The position numbers and the translations under genes are program-made. 64,000 nucleotides of DNA from Angustibacter sp049994355. GTDB taxonomy: Bacteria > Actinomycetota > Actinomycetes > Actinomycetales > Angustibacteraceae. The notes under the pieces were generated by a model that did no database searches, had not been told where the DNA came from, and was given only the letters and a program-made list of their open reading frames with translations. The DNA is taken from positions 1,674,001 through 1,738,000 of the forward strand of contig NZ_CP188257.1 of the NCBI RefSeq assembly GCF_049994355.1, read 5' to 3'. Of this stretch, positions 1 to 6,852 are shown one piece after another (position 1 is the first letter of the stretch; each line of letters starts with the position of its first letter).

Positions 1-34
1 CCTGTCTACGTTTCGGGTGGGGGTCTGACTGCTC

Positions 35-75
35 GACCTCCTCGCCCGCGCGGGGAGGGCGCGGGCGAGGAGGTC
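35..75 (-). terminator. Hairpin terminator of the element's leftward operon
   Basis: A perfect 16-bp stem (35-50 with 60-75) around a 9-base loop begins 7 bases past the stop codon of the last operon gene. It has no clear U-tract, which is common for GC-rich actinobacterial terminators. Its position right after the stop supports transcription termination, though it could also be a bidirectional barrier. Confidence 0.6.
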
Positions 76-81
76 CAGCGG

Positions 82-726
82 TCAGGCCGCGTTGCGGAGG
101 GCGGCGACGACCTCGGCGGTGAGCGACGGCGCGGCGGCGAGGACGGTGGCGTCGTCCAGGCCGGCGGCGATGAGGCTCTTCGCCGTGGTGATGTCCTGCG
201 GTGCGGGCCCGGTCGCCGGTGCCGCAGCGGGCGCGACGGCCGGCGCTGCAGCGGACTGGGCCTGGTCGGTGCCGAGGAAGCCGGCGGCCGCGGGCGTGTA
301 GACCGCCTGGTACTGCTTGGGCGGGTTGAACCCGGCCGTCTTGGACGTGCCGTCACCGACGTAGGTGACCTGCAGGGTGCCGCCGACCTCGAGGCCCTTG
401 GCGCCGGAGGCGATGACGGCGGCCGCCACGGCCGCGTGCATGCTCTTCGACTCGGGCTTCTTGGACCCGCCGACGTACAACTTGCGGACGCCGTCATCCT
501 CGGCGTCGGCCGGGTCGCGCTCGTCGGTGGCGAGGGTGACAACGAGCTGCAGCTTGGGGGAGCCGTCGTCCCAGGTCTCGAGGTCGCCGGTACCCATCTT
601 GGTCTTCTGGCGGACCTCCGGGGTGGACACGATCTGGCCCTTCGCGGTGGCGCCGACCGTAAGGAACGAGGCGGACCTGCCGCCCCCTCCGAGCAAGAAG
701 TCATTGGCGCTGGGCTGTGCGGTCAT
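82..726 (-). CDS. Conserved phage-type protein of unknown function
   Basis: A 214-residue soluble protein. The first about 140 residues form a mixed charged region (GKSK-type and LQLVVTLATDERD segments) that looks like a compact beta domain. The tail is Ala/Pro-rich and ends in a small helical segment. The start is an ATG with AGGAGA a few bases upstream. It is the last gene of the early operon, next to a Cas4/RecB-type nuclease, so a role in phage DNA metabolism (for example a single-strand DNA-binding accessory factor) is possible. That is inference from context only; I do not recognise a named domain. Confidence 0.7.
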   Translation of the reverse strand: MTAQPSANDFLLGGGGRSASFLTVGATAKGQIVSTPEVRQKTKMGTGDLETWDDGSPKLQLVVTLATDERDPADAEDDGVRKLYVGGSKKPESKSMHAAVAAAVIASGAKGLEVGGTLQVTYVGDGTSKTAGFNPPKQYQAVYTPAAAGFLGTDQAQSAAAPAVAPAAAPATGPAPQDITTAKSLIAAGLDDATVLAAAPSLTAEVVAALRNAA

Positions 727-754
727 GCTGTCTCCTGGGCTGATGCACTCGCCG

Positions 755-1609
755 TCAGGCGGCGGGTGCGTTGGCCGTCGCCGCGGATGCGGTGGCGGGG
801 TTCGTGTCGCCGAGCAGGTCGGCGAAGGGGTTGGCCTGGTGCGCGTGGCCGGGTGCTGGTGGCGCGGAGCCGTCGGGGTTCGGGTAGCGCGGGCACGAGT
901 AGCAGCCGGGCGTCCGCGCCAGCTGGGGCAGGACGGTGTCGGGTCCGGCGAGGCGGATGGCCTTGGCCATGGCGTCTGCGCGGGTGAGGGCGTCGACGGC
1001 GATCCGCTCGTCGTAGTCCTCACCCCAGATGACGGCGTTCGCGAGCGTGGGCTCGTTGCGGGGCAGGTAGACGATCTGGACCCGCTGCACGGGGATGCCG
1101 CGGCGGTGGAAGCCGCGGCCGTACAGGTGGGCCTGGACGCGGTACTCCGGGGTCGGGCCCTTGCCCTTGGCCTTGGTGAGGGACGTCTTGCCGACGACCT
1201 TCCAGTCGGACTGGGTGAGGGTGACGACGTCGACGAGGTCCGCGGAGCCGGTGATCTCGACGCCGTCGACCTCACCGACTGCGACGCGGGTCTCGACGAG
1301 GTAGCGGGCTTTCGGTAGGCCGTTGTTGGCGTGGACGAAAACCTCTTCGAGGCCGCCGTGGACCATGTTGCCGACCCACGGAAGCCAGGCGGCGTCGCGG
1401 GCTTCGGGTACGCCGGCGAGCTTGTGGCCGAGGCACCAGTCGCAGGGCGTGCCGATCTCGGACGGGCCGATCCGCCTTTGCAGGGTGCGGGGCATGTTGG
1501 CGATCGCCGACTCGATGGTGTGCCGGTACTCGGCCCATAGCAGGACTGGGTCGCCGCCGGTCTGGGTGGGCTGGTCGGCGAGCTGCGCCAGCGACGGCAG
1601 GGCAGTCAT
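755..1609 (-). CDS. Cas4/RecB-like PD-(D/E)XK exonuclease
   Basis: A 284-residue nuclease of the RecB/Cas4 superfamily. Visible motifs are GSADLVD followed by SDWKVV, matching the acidic residue plus (D/E)xK catalytic pattern. Cysteines in CDWC near residue 57 and CYSC near residue 238 are placed like the Fe-S cluster ligands of Cas4/AddB-type enzymes. Such nucleases are common in actinophage replication and recombination modules, where they resect DNA ends. The start overlaps the stop of the upstream gene in an ATGA arrangement. The C-terminal 40 residues are Ala/Pro-rich and probably disordered. The family is confident; the exact role is inferred. Confidence 0.8.
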   Translation of the reverse strand: MTALPSLAQLADQPTQTGGDPVLLWAEYRHTIESAIANMPRTLQRRIGPSEIGTPCDWCLGHKLAGVPEARDAAWLPWVGNMVHGGLEEVFVHANNGLPKARYLVETRVAVGEVDGVEITGSADLVDVVTLTQSDWKVVGKTSLTKAKGKGPTPEYRVQAHLYGRGFHRRGIPVQRVQIVYLPRNEPTLANAVIWGEDYDERIAVDALTRADAMAKAIRLAGPDTVLPQLARTPGCYSCPRYPNPDGSAPPAPGHAHQANPFADLLGDTNPATASAATANAPAA

Positions 1610-1947
1610 CGGATGCTCACGGACGGCTTCGCGAGCTTGAACAGCGGCTCCAGGTCAACGGGCGCGATGTGCTTACGGACCTTCGCGACCGAGGGCACGA
1701 GCTCGTACAGCTCGGGGTGACTGTCCGGCGGGTACTTCGCGGCGACCTCGGCCGGGTCGATGCGCGCCGCCTGCGTGACGACGACGGTGAGGGCGCCGGC
1801 GTCGAAGGTGCCGGGCCCGTCGGTCGTGTCGAGGATCTGTGCCTTGATGGTGGTCTCGGCGTCCTTGAGGGCGGCGATGCGCTCCTGGATGTCGCCGAGT
1901 GCGGCGGCGAGGGAGGCGCGGCGGGCATCGCGGTCGGCGGCGGTCAC
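1606..1947 (-). CDS. Small phage protein with N-terminal coiled coil
   Basis: A 113-residue hypothetical protein. Residues 8-35 form a predicted coiled coil (an IQERIAALKDAE-type heptad region). A beta-rich middle (GALTVVVTQAARIDPAE) follows, then a C-terminal PVDLEPLFKLA helix. I chose the GTG start because it overlaps the upstream gene's stop in a GTGA arrangement and lies downstream of GGAAG; a longer reading frame upstream is Arg/Pro-rich and unlikely. It sits between a membrane miniprotein and the nuclease, so it may be part of the same DNA-processing module. No function is assigned. Confidence 0.6.
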   Translation of the reverse strand: MTAADRDARRASLAAALGDIQERIAALKDAETTIKAQILDTTDGPGTFDAGALTVVVTQAARIDPAEVAAKYPPDSHPELYELVPSVAKVRKHIAPVDLEPLFKLAKPSVSIR

Positions 1948-2066
1948 TGGGGCCACTTCCTCTCGATGGCTCGTTCGAGGACTCGTTCGATGGCGGGCAC
2001 GGCGAGGACCAGCGCGGTGATGGCGATGAGGAGGACAAGGTCCAGCCCGTCGAGGCCGGGTGCCAT
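1944..2066 (-). CDS. 40-residue single-pass membrane miniprotein
   Basis: A short frame encoding about 40 residues with one hydrophobic segment (DLVLLIAITALVLAV) followed by a charged ERVLERAIERKW tail. It is supported by overlaps on both sides: its ATG overlaps the upstream stop and its stop overlaps the downstream GTG. Small membrane proteins of this kind are typical of phage early operons. Its function is unknown. Confidence 0.5.
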   Translation of the reverse strand: MAPGLDGLDLVLLIAITALVLAVPAIERVLERAIERKWPQ

Positions 2067-2662
2067 CACGCACCTCGCAGGTACGTATCGTCGGCGATGT
2101 CGTCGAGGCCGGCGTCGTCGACGTGGGACATGCACCAGCCGTCGTCGACCGCGTAGTTCGCGCACTGCGGGTAGTGGCAGTGGTCCGGTTCGAGCTGCGC
2201 GTCGTCGAGCTGGTCGCGGAGGGCGGTGGCGGCGTCGGGGGTGATGGTGCGGCGCAGGACGTCCATGACGGACCGCTCAGATGTGAGCGCCTCCAACGCC
2301 TGGACGCAGCGGATCGGGTGGGAGCGGTTGGCGTGCAGGACCCGCAGCTCGTCCATCAGGCCGGCTTCGCCGACGGCTCGGGCGAGGTCGGCGAGGATGC
2401 CGTCGAGCCCGCCGGCCTGGGCGGTGAGGTCGACGATGACGGTGTGCGCGTCGTCCTCGATGTGCCGGTCGGCGGTCAGGACGCCCGGGTGGACGGCCTC
2501 CGACGTTCCGGGCAGGTGCCGGACGTGCTGGTTGGTGATGGACCCTTCGCCGTCGCAGCTGGTGCAGGTGGTGGTGTCTGCCATGCCGGGGTGCAGGGTG
2601 AAGGGGTCGCGGAGGACCTCACCGGACCCGCCGCAGCGGGGGCAGGTGACCAGGGCGCTCAC
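2066..2662 (-). CDS. Zinc-ribbon phage protein of unknown function
   Basis: A 198-residue protein. The N-terminus carries a CPRCGGSGE motif and a later CTSCDGEG motif, a DnaJ-like pair of CxxC(x)G knuckles that probably binds one zinc. The middle is helical, and the C-terminus has further Cys/His residues (HCHYPQCAN, CMSH) resembling a second metal site. The GTG start overlaps the preceding gene. Nucleic-acid or protein binding is likely from the knuckles, but no family name is claimed. Confidence 0.6.
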   Translation of the reverse strand: MSALVTCPRCGGSGEVLRDPFTLHPGMADTTTCTSCDGEGSITNQHVRHLPGTSEAVHPGVLTADRHIEDDAHTVIVDLTAQAGGLDGILADLARAVGEAGLMDELRVLHANRSHPIRCVQALEALTSERSVMDVLRRTITPDAATALRDQLDDAQLEPDHCHYPQCANYAVDDGWCMSHVDDAGLDDIADDTYLRGA

Positions 2663-2865
2663 TGCTCGACCTGCACGATCTTGACGACCCGGCCGACGAT
2701 GAGGTCGCGCAGGTTGATCGCGGCCAGGTGGGCGTCGGCGGGGCGGGTGTAGCCCTCGGACTGGGCGACGATCTCGCCGTTGCCGGCGACGACGCGGAAG
2801 TACCACTGGCGGCGCCGACTGATGCGGGTGCGGCCCGGGAAGACCTCGATGCGTGGCTGGTTCAT
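2659..2865 (-). CDS. YegP-like DUF1508 domain protein
   Basis: A 68-residue protein with the DUF1508 signature: WYFRVVAGNGEIVAQSEGY followed by a helix (ADAHLAAINLR). In cellular YegP proteins this repeat reads FYFNLKAGNGEVIASSEGY. Single-repeat versions are common in actinophages, and the biochemical role is unknown. ATGA-type overlaps tie it to both neighbours. Confidence 0.75.
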   Translation of the reverse strand: MNQPRIEVFPGRTRISRRRQWYFRVVAGNGEIVAQSEGYTRPADAHLAAINLRDLIVGRVVKIVQVEQ

Positions 2866-3083
2866 CGCGCACTGCCGCGGTGCAGGTCGGCCTCGAGCCG
2901 GTCGATGTCTTCCTGGCAGCGCTGTGAGCGCCCCAGGTGGAACGCCATCCGCTCGTCGTGGCCGAGGAGTGCGTGACGCATGGCGTCGATGTCGTGGCGG
3001 GCCTTGACGGCGCGGGCGCGGTGCAGCTGGTCGCGGGCGCGCTGGCGTGCGGCTCGCTGTTCGGGGGTGCTGACAGCGTTCAC
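2862..3083 (-). CDS. Small charged helical protein
   Basis: A 73-residue Arg/His-rich protein that appears wholly alpha-helical (QRAARQRARDQLHRARAV, then RSQRCQEDIDRLEADL). It overlaps its neighbours by four bases on both sides, which is the main evidence that it is translated. The basic N-half could bind nucleic acid; this is speculation. No family was recognised. Confidence 0.5.
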   Translation of the reverse strand: MNAVSTPEQRAARQRARDQLHRARAVKARHDIDAMRHALLGHDERMAFHLGRSQRCQEDIDRLEADLHRGSAR

Positions 3084-3901
3084 TGGGTCACCGCGCTCGG
3101 GTCGATCATCCGGTCGAGGAGGTCCAGGGCAGACGCCTGGAGGAGGTCGACCGTGGGCTTGAGCGCGGCCCTGGCGGCGGCCCAGGCGGCGTCCCCGGCG
3201 GCGGCCCAGGCGGCGTCCCCGGCGGCGGCCCAGGCGGCGGCCCAGGCGGCGGCCCAGGCGGCGGCCCAGGCGGCGTCCCCGGCGGCGTCCCCGGCGGCGG
3301 CCCAGGCGGCGTCCCCGGCGGCGGCCCAGGCGGCGTCCCCGGCGGCGGCCCAGGCGGCGTCCCCGGCGGCGGCCCAGGCGGCGGCCCCGGCGGCGGCCCA
3401 GGCGGCGTCCCCGGCGGCGGCCCAGGCGGCGGCCCAGGCGGCGGCCCAGGCGGCGTCCGCCGCCGTACTGCCCTGCCGCACAACGGGACCTGCCGCCTGC
3501 GCTGAGACCAGGTCCACGATCCTGCGCAGGTCACGCAGCGCCTGCGCCTCCGCGGTCAGCCCGGCCAGGTCCAGCCATGCCGGGGTGTAGGTGCGGATCA
3601 GCCAGTCCAACGCCAGGTAGGAACGGGCCTCGTCCTGACCGTCGCCGGCGGTGCCGATCTGGCGGACCAGGTACGGCTTGAGCTGCTGGCGCTGCTCGGT
3701 GGACCAGGTGTCGTTCAGGCTGATGCAGAAGGTCCGCAGCACGGGGGATGCGCAGGCGGGTGAGTCGGTGATGTCCAGGCCGGCGAGGTAGGCGACGGCC
3801 TCCTCGGCGCAGACGCCGTCTTCGTAGCGCTCGTGGCCGCCGGAGTCGAGGGTGATGGTGTCGAGCCACGCGAGGCGCTCGGCGGGGATGCTGGTGGTCA
3901 T
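3080..3901 (-). CDS. Protein with Trp/Ala low-complexity repeat domain
   Basis: A 273-residue protein in three parts. The N-terminus (about 1-145) is a globular, non-repetitive domain with several Trp and Leu helices. Residues about 147-240 are built almost only from Ala, Trp, Gly and Asp in tripeptide blocks (AAW, AAA, GDA). The C-terminal 25 residues (LLQASALDLLDRMIDP) are a normal amphipathic helix. The repeat is encoded by 9-bp DNA units, so its length can change by slippage without shifting the frame. Similar Trp/Ala-repeat proteins occur in actinophages without a known function. The start is an ATG with AGAAAGG upstream. Confidence 0.7.
   Translation of the reverse strand: MTTSIPAERLAWLDTITLDSGGHERYEDGVCAEEAVAYLAGLDITDSPACASPVLRTFCISLNDTWSTEQRQQLKPYLVRQIGTAGDGQDEARSYLALDWLIRTYTPAWLDLAGLTAEAQALRDLRRIVDLVSAQAAGPVVRQGSTAADAAWAAAWAAAWAAAGDAAWAAAGAAAWAAAGDAAWAAAGDAAWAAAGDAAWAAAGDAAGDAAWAAAWAAAWAAAWAAAGDAAWAAAGDAAWAAARAALKPTVDLLQASALDLLDRMIDPSAVTQ
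3163..3459. repeat. 9-bp tandem repeat array inside the Trp/Ala protein
   Basis: About 30 head-to-tail 9-mers of two main types, GCGGCCCAG and GCGTCCCCG (plus strand), run almost without interruption. Every unit is a multiple of three, so expansion and contraction keep the frame. The mixed order of the two types shows repeated local duplication. It is coding DNA, not a CRISPR or an origin iteron. Confidence 0.9.
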
Positions 3902-3969
3902 CGGATAGCCTTTCTGTCGTAACGTCGATGGCCGGTTGCTCAGGCATGGGGAGCCGGCCGTTGGCTTGT

Positions 3970-4176
3970 TCAGGGGCTGCAGTGCTCGCAGGTGGCGGGG
4001 CCGCAGGCGGTGCAGATGGCGTGGACCTCGAAGGTCGGCTTGCGGCAGCGCTGGCAGGGGACCGCGCGCTCGCGCGGCTGGTGGGCAACGACTTCGACTG
4101 CGCGCCGCGCACGTGCCATCTCGCGCTCGAAGGCCGCGGAGTCGGCGGTGAAGTGGATCGACCCCCAGCGGTGCAT
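3970..4176 (-). CDS. Small C-terminal zinc-ribbon protein
   Basis: A 68-residue protein. The first half is an alpha-helical FEREMARARRAVEV segment. The second half carries CQRC, CTAC and CEHC knuckles that could chelate one or two zinc ions. The start is an ATG that overlaps the upstream stop. It is probably a phage regulatory or nucleic-acid-binding miniprotein; the function is not established. Confidence 0.55.
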   Translation of the reverse strand: MHRWGSIHFTADSAAFEREMARARRAVEVVAHQPRERAVPCQRCRKPTFEVHAICTACGPATCEHCSP

Positions 4177-4358
4177 CACGGCCGCACCGCCCCGCCGTTG
4201 CGGCGGTCCCGCGCGTCGAGGTCCACCGAGACGCGGAACGCCTTCGGCTTGCGAGCGGGCTGCGGGCCGCGGCGCATCAGCCGGCGGAACCGCCACTCGT
4301 CGACCGCGAAGTACGCGGCGCCGGTGCCTGCGGCCAGCGCGGTCAGGAAGGCGCTCAC
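4176..4358 (-). CDS. 60-residue membrane-anchored miniprotein
   Basis: The N-terminal 20 residues are hydrophobic (AFLTALAAGTGAAYFAV) and the rest is strongly basic (RFRRLMRRGPQPARKPK). This suggests a membrane anchor with a cytoplasmic basic tail. It overlaps the genes on both sides. The function is unknown. Confidence 0.5.
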   Translation of the reverse strand: MSAFLTALAAGTGAAYFAVDEWRFRRLMRRGPQPARKPKAFRVSVDLDARDRRNGGAVRP

Positions 4359-4558
4359 GCCACACCTGCCAGGAGGTGGTCAGCGGCGGCGATGATCGCC
4401 AGCCGCATCGGGTCCTGAGGGGGAAGGTCGAGCGCGAACTGCTGGGCCTTGACCGGCGGCCACGCGACGACCAGGTGCGAGTCGGCCTGGATGACGATGT
4501 TGCGCCCGTCCACGTCCACGGAAGCCTCGCCGTCAGACCATCGGGTGAAGGTGCTCAC
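4355..4558 (-). CDS. Hypothetical phage protein, 67 residues
   Basis: A compact frame that starts with GTG overlapping the upstream stop (GTGA). Alternating beta-like segments (ASVDVDGRNIVIQA, HLVVAWPPV) are followed by a C-terminal helix (RLAIIAAADHLLAG). No family was recognised. Its reality rests on the overlap pattern and on plausible composition. Confidence 0.5.
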   Translation of the reverse strand: MSTFTRWSDGEASVDVDGRNIVIQADSHLVVAWPPVKAQQFALDLPPQDPMRLAIIAAADHLLAGVA

Positions 4559-4749
4559 GACGCCCGCCGACGCGAAGGGCTGGCAGTGGAGGCGGCCGGC
4601 GACGAGGTCCGGGCGGCGCTGGCGCCAGCGATGACGCGACGCAACCGCTGCACCAGGTGCTCGGGCATCGGCCCGTGCTCGGCGAGAGCGCGCTGCCCCC
4701 ACTCCTCGACGGTCTCCACGCGGACCGGCTCGGGCTGCTGACCGGCCAT
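4555..4749 (-). CDS. Hypothetical phage protein, 64 residues
   Basis: The N-half is a Glu/Arg helix (VEEWGQRALAEHG) and the C-terminus is Ser/Ala-rich. An in-frame GTG lies one codon upstream. I preferred the ATG because it overlaps the regulator's stop as ATGA, like the other junctions of this operon. No function is assigned. Confidence 0.5.
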   Translation of the reverse strand: MAGQQPEPVRVETVEEWGQRALAEHGPMPEHLVQRLRRVIAGASAARTSSPAASTASPSRRRAS

Positions 4750-5042
4750 CACGCTGCCTCCTCGGACTTGTTTTCTGTCCCAGTAGTACTTGCCAAGCGG
4801 GCGTCAAAAAGGACAGTCACCGGGACGCGAAGAGACCTCGCGATGCGCTCGGCCAGCTCTGGCGTGCACGACGACCGCCGCCCGGACAGTAGGTGCGAGA
4901 CAAAGCTCTTGTGGCAGTGGCTCATCTCCGCCAGCTCGCCGAGTGACAGGTTGCAGGCACCGGGTCCCATCAGCTCACGCATCAGACCAGCGCTCTTGAG
5001 CTTCATCCAAGCCCCCTTCGGCCAGCGCTTCCGTGTCCTCAT
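4749..5042 (-). CDS. XRE-family regulator, first gene of the early operon
   Basis: A 97-residue DNA-binding protein. Residues 30-75 form a Cro/C1-type helix-turn-helix (LSLGELAEMSHCHKSFVSHL, then PELAERIARSLRVPVTVLF). The start has GGGGAG six bases upstream; an internal ATG at codon 13 is a weaker alternative. It opens the leftward operon and faces the repressor-like gene across a 190-bp control region. This is the position of a Cro or excision regulator in temperate phages. The role is inferred; the fold is clear. Confidence 0.75.
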   Translation of the reverse strand: MRTRKRWPKGAWMKLKSAGLMRELMGPGACNLSLGELAEMSHCHKSFVSHLLSGRRSSCTPELAERIARSLRVPVTVLFDARLASTTGTENKSEEAA

Positions 5043-5236
5043 GAACTCTCCCCGGTAGACGGCTATCTGTCAAGTAGTGTGCGCCAACTATCAGGCTACT
5101 GCTAGCCGCCTGTCAAGGACTTGCACGGCGGTAGTTCCGCAGGCAGCACGGCAAACCGGTTCGCCGGTGCCGGTGTGTGGTAGACGATTCGCTACGGTGA
5201 GCGCGTCGCACACTGGTAGACGGGTAGGGGTTGGTC
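5043..5236. promoter_or_regulatory. Divergent control region of the element with three direct repeats
   Basis: The intergenic region between the XRE gene and the repressor-like gene holds three copies of GGTAGACG (5054-5061, 5179-5186, 5215-5222) and two copies of CTGTCAAG (5067-5074, 5110-5117). Repeats placed next to both start codons are expected for operators of the lysogeny switch. No promoter hexamers were assigned with confidence. Confidence 0.45.
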
Positions 5237-5767
5237 GTGGTTGATCGCGCTGGCAGCAGCAGCCACCGTGATGCTGTGCCCACGATCTCGGAGCTCATCG
5301 CCCGCCAACACGCTGCCGGCATCACGTACCGGCAGATGGCGGATCGAGCCAAGGCAGCTGGATACCAGCTGACGCATCAGCAGATCAACGAGCTGGAGAA
5401 CGTCCCGCCGGACCAGTGGCCGAAGTCGGCCCAGCGGATCCGCGCCTACGCGGCGGCGTTGGACGTCAGCGAGCGCGCCATCGTGCTCGCCTTCGCCCGC
5501 TCGTTCGACCTGGACGTCAGCGAGCGTTCATCGCTGCTCGAGGTGCTCCTACCGGTCGGGACCCGGGATATCGATGAAGGCCTCCAGGCCGCCATCGCCG
5601 GCGTCGTCAGGGCAGCCGTGAAAGCCCGACACGAAGGCGGTGGTACCAGTGGCGACACAGCCCCCATAGAGGCCGAGGTCCTCCAGGACGACAGCGTCAC
5701 CCAGTCGGTCCAGGCCAAACCTGTGCGATCTCCCGCCAAGCGGGGCAGCCGGCCGGCGCCGACCTGA
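5237..5767 (+). CDS. Immunity-repressor-like HTH protein
   Basis: A 176-residue protein. The N-terminal 85 residues contain an XRE-like helical DNA-binding unit (ISELIARQHAAGITYRQMAD, then THQQINELENV, then AQRIRAYAAALDV) of the sort found in actinophage and integrative-element repressors. The middle is a hydrophobic helical region that may dimerise, and the tail is Pro/Arg-rich. I used the GTG with GGGG six bases upstream; a TTG two codons earlier is possible. It is divergent from the early operon, so it probably keeps that operon silent in the integrated state. Inference from fold and position. Confidence 0.6.
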   Translation: MVDRAGSSSHRDAVPTISELIARQHAAGITYRQMADRAKAAGYQLTHQQINELENVPPDQWPKSAQRIRAYAAALDVSERAIVLAFARSFDLDVSERSSLLEVLLPVGTRDIDEGLQAAIAGVVRAAVKARHEGGGTSGDTAPIEAEVLQDDSVTQSVQAKPVRSPAKRGSRPAPT

Positions 5768-5835
5768 GAATTGTCTGAGGGTGTCCATAGCCTCCGCCTC
5801 GCCCAGTCGTTAGAGGAGTTGGGGAGGTGGGCTGC

Positions 5836-6231
5836 ATGCGCGTGTTGCTCGTTAGGGACGATGGGGTCCTGCCAGGCGGTGAGCATGGAGTCTGGATGCC
5901 CGACGAGCTGCTCGTGGTGGTCTCCAGCTGGGGGGTCAGCGAGGATGGCGCGCAGTGCCTGCAGGTCTGCCTGGACTGGTTCGTGCAACGTCGGATCTGG
6001 CGTTTCGACGAGCCCGGCGGCCGGCCGTTGCGAGTGACCTTCGTGCACGACACGGGCCTCGACCAGGACGTCGCGGCCCGTGTCGACTGCAGGGTCGGCA
6101 AGGCGACCGCCAGGCTGTCCCCGGAGCACTTCGACGTCTGCTCCCTGGGCGGGCTGCGCCGGACCGCGGCCGGCACGACGGACTGGTCATGGTTCCCGAC
6201 CCAGGCCCGAGTGGTCCGCCGCGCGTCCTAG
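5836..6231 (+). CDS. Orphan hypothetical protein of the element
   Basis: A 131-residue protein. The start is an ATG nine bases after GGGGAGG; an in-frame GTG three codons earlier overlaps that ribosome-binding site. It has a beta-rich N-terminus (MRVLLVRDDGV, ELLVVVSSWGVS) and several Trp and Cys residues, with no signal peptide or membrane segment. It lies between the repressor and an MmpS-like gene, where temperate phages often carry lysogenically expressed cargo. No family was recognised. Confidence 0.5.
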   Translation: MRVLLVRDDGVLPGGEHGVWMPDELLVVVSSWGVSEDGAQCLQVCLDWFVQRRIWRFDEPGGRPLRVTFVHDTGLDQDVAARVDCRVGKATARLSPEHFDVCSLGGLRRTAAGTTDWSWFPTQARVVRRAS

Positions 6232-6336
6232 CTGGACGGCTCGATGGAAAGATCTGGCTCTGTTCGATTGATTCTCCGGCGGGGGTGGGATCGCGCGGAG
6301 GATGCTATGGGTGGGGGAATGGGGAGGGGCAGCGAT

Positions 6337-6807
6337 ATGGCTGAGATCGAAGCGCCTGCCGGCACCGAGCCTGGGCCGGCCAAGAAGCCAGACGAGCTAC
6401 GGCATTGGTTGAAGGTCGCCGGCATGGTCGCCCTCGTGGCGGCGGCTGCGCTCGTCGCGAACTTCATCGGCGACAAGTCGGGGTCGAGCGGCGGCCCCGG
6501 GCCCGGGGCGGGCACGACGGTGCCTGTGCTGTATGAGGTCGAGGGCACCGCGACGAGCACAGACATCACCTTCCAGACGCCCACCGGAACTTCCCAGGGC
6601 AGCGGACTGGCCGTCCCGCTGGTGAGCCAGGCCGGCCCGCACGGCCTGCAGTTCACGTTCCAGATCGGCGCGTTCGTCTACCTGTCGGCGCAGAATGGCG
6701 GCGACACCGGCGACATCACCTGCCGGATCACCGCGGACGGCCAGGTCATCTCGGAGAACACTGCCACCGGGGAGTACGCGATCGCCACCTGCAAAGGCGC
6801 GGCCTGA
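6337..6807 (+). CDS. MmpS-like single-pass membrane protein
   Basis: A 156-residue protein with a short cytoplasmic N-terminus and one transmembrane helix (LKVAGMVALVAAAALVANFI). After a Gly/Pro linker, the external domain has the MmpS family pattern: YEVEGTATSTDITFQTPTG, then VYLSAQNGGDTGDITCRI, then a C-terminal AIATCK. MmpS proteins (Pfam Mycobacterium membrane protein family) act as accessory subunits of MmpL exporters in mycobacteria, but many actinobacterial members stand alone. The start has GGGGAGGGG seven bases upstream. The two Cys in the outer domain could form a disulfide. Carriage on an integrative element suggests a lysogen-expressed envelope trait. Confidence 0.7.
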   Translation: MAEIEAPAGTEPGPAKKPDELRHWLKVAGMVALVAAAALVANFIGDKSGSSGGPGPGAGTTVPVLYEVEGTATSTDITFQTPTGTSQGSGLAVPLVSQAGPHGLQFTFQIGAFVYLSAQNGGDTGDITCRITADGQVISENTATGEYAIATCKGAA

Positions 6808-6852
6808 CCTACTGGCCGGCGGCCCGCCCTGCCAGGGCTTCACCAAGGCTGG

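Noticed and set aside
3163..3459. CRISPR-like or origin iteron array
   Set aside because: Units are contiguous 9-mers without spacers and lie inside a coding sequence.
3106..3534. Proline/glycine-rich open frame over the 9-bp repeat, same strand as the Trp/Ala protein
   Set aside because: It is a frame artefact of the repeat; the Trp/Ala frame has normal flanking domains and operon overlaps.
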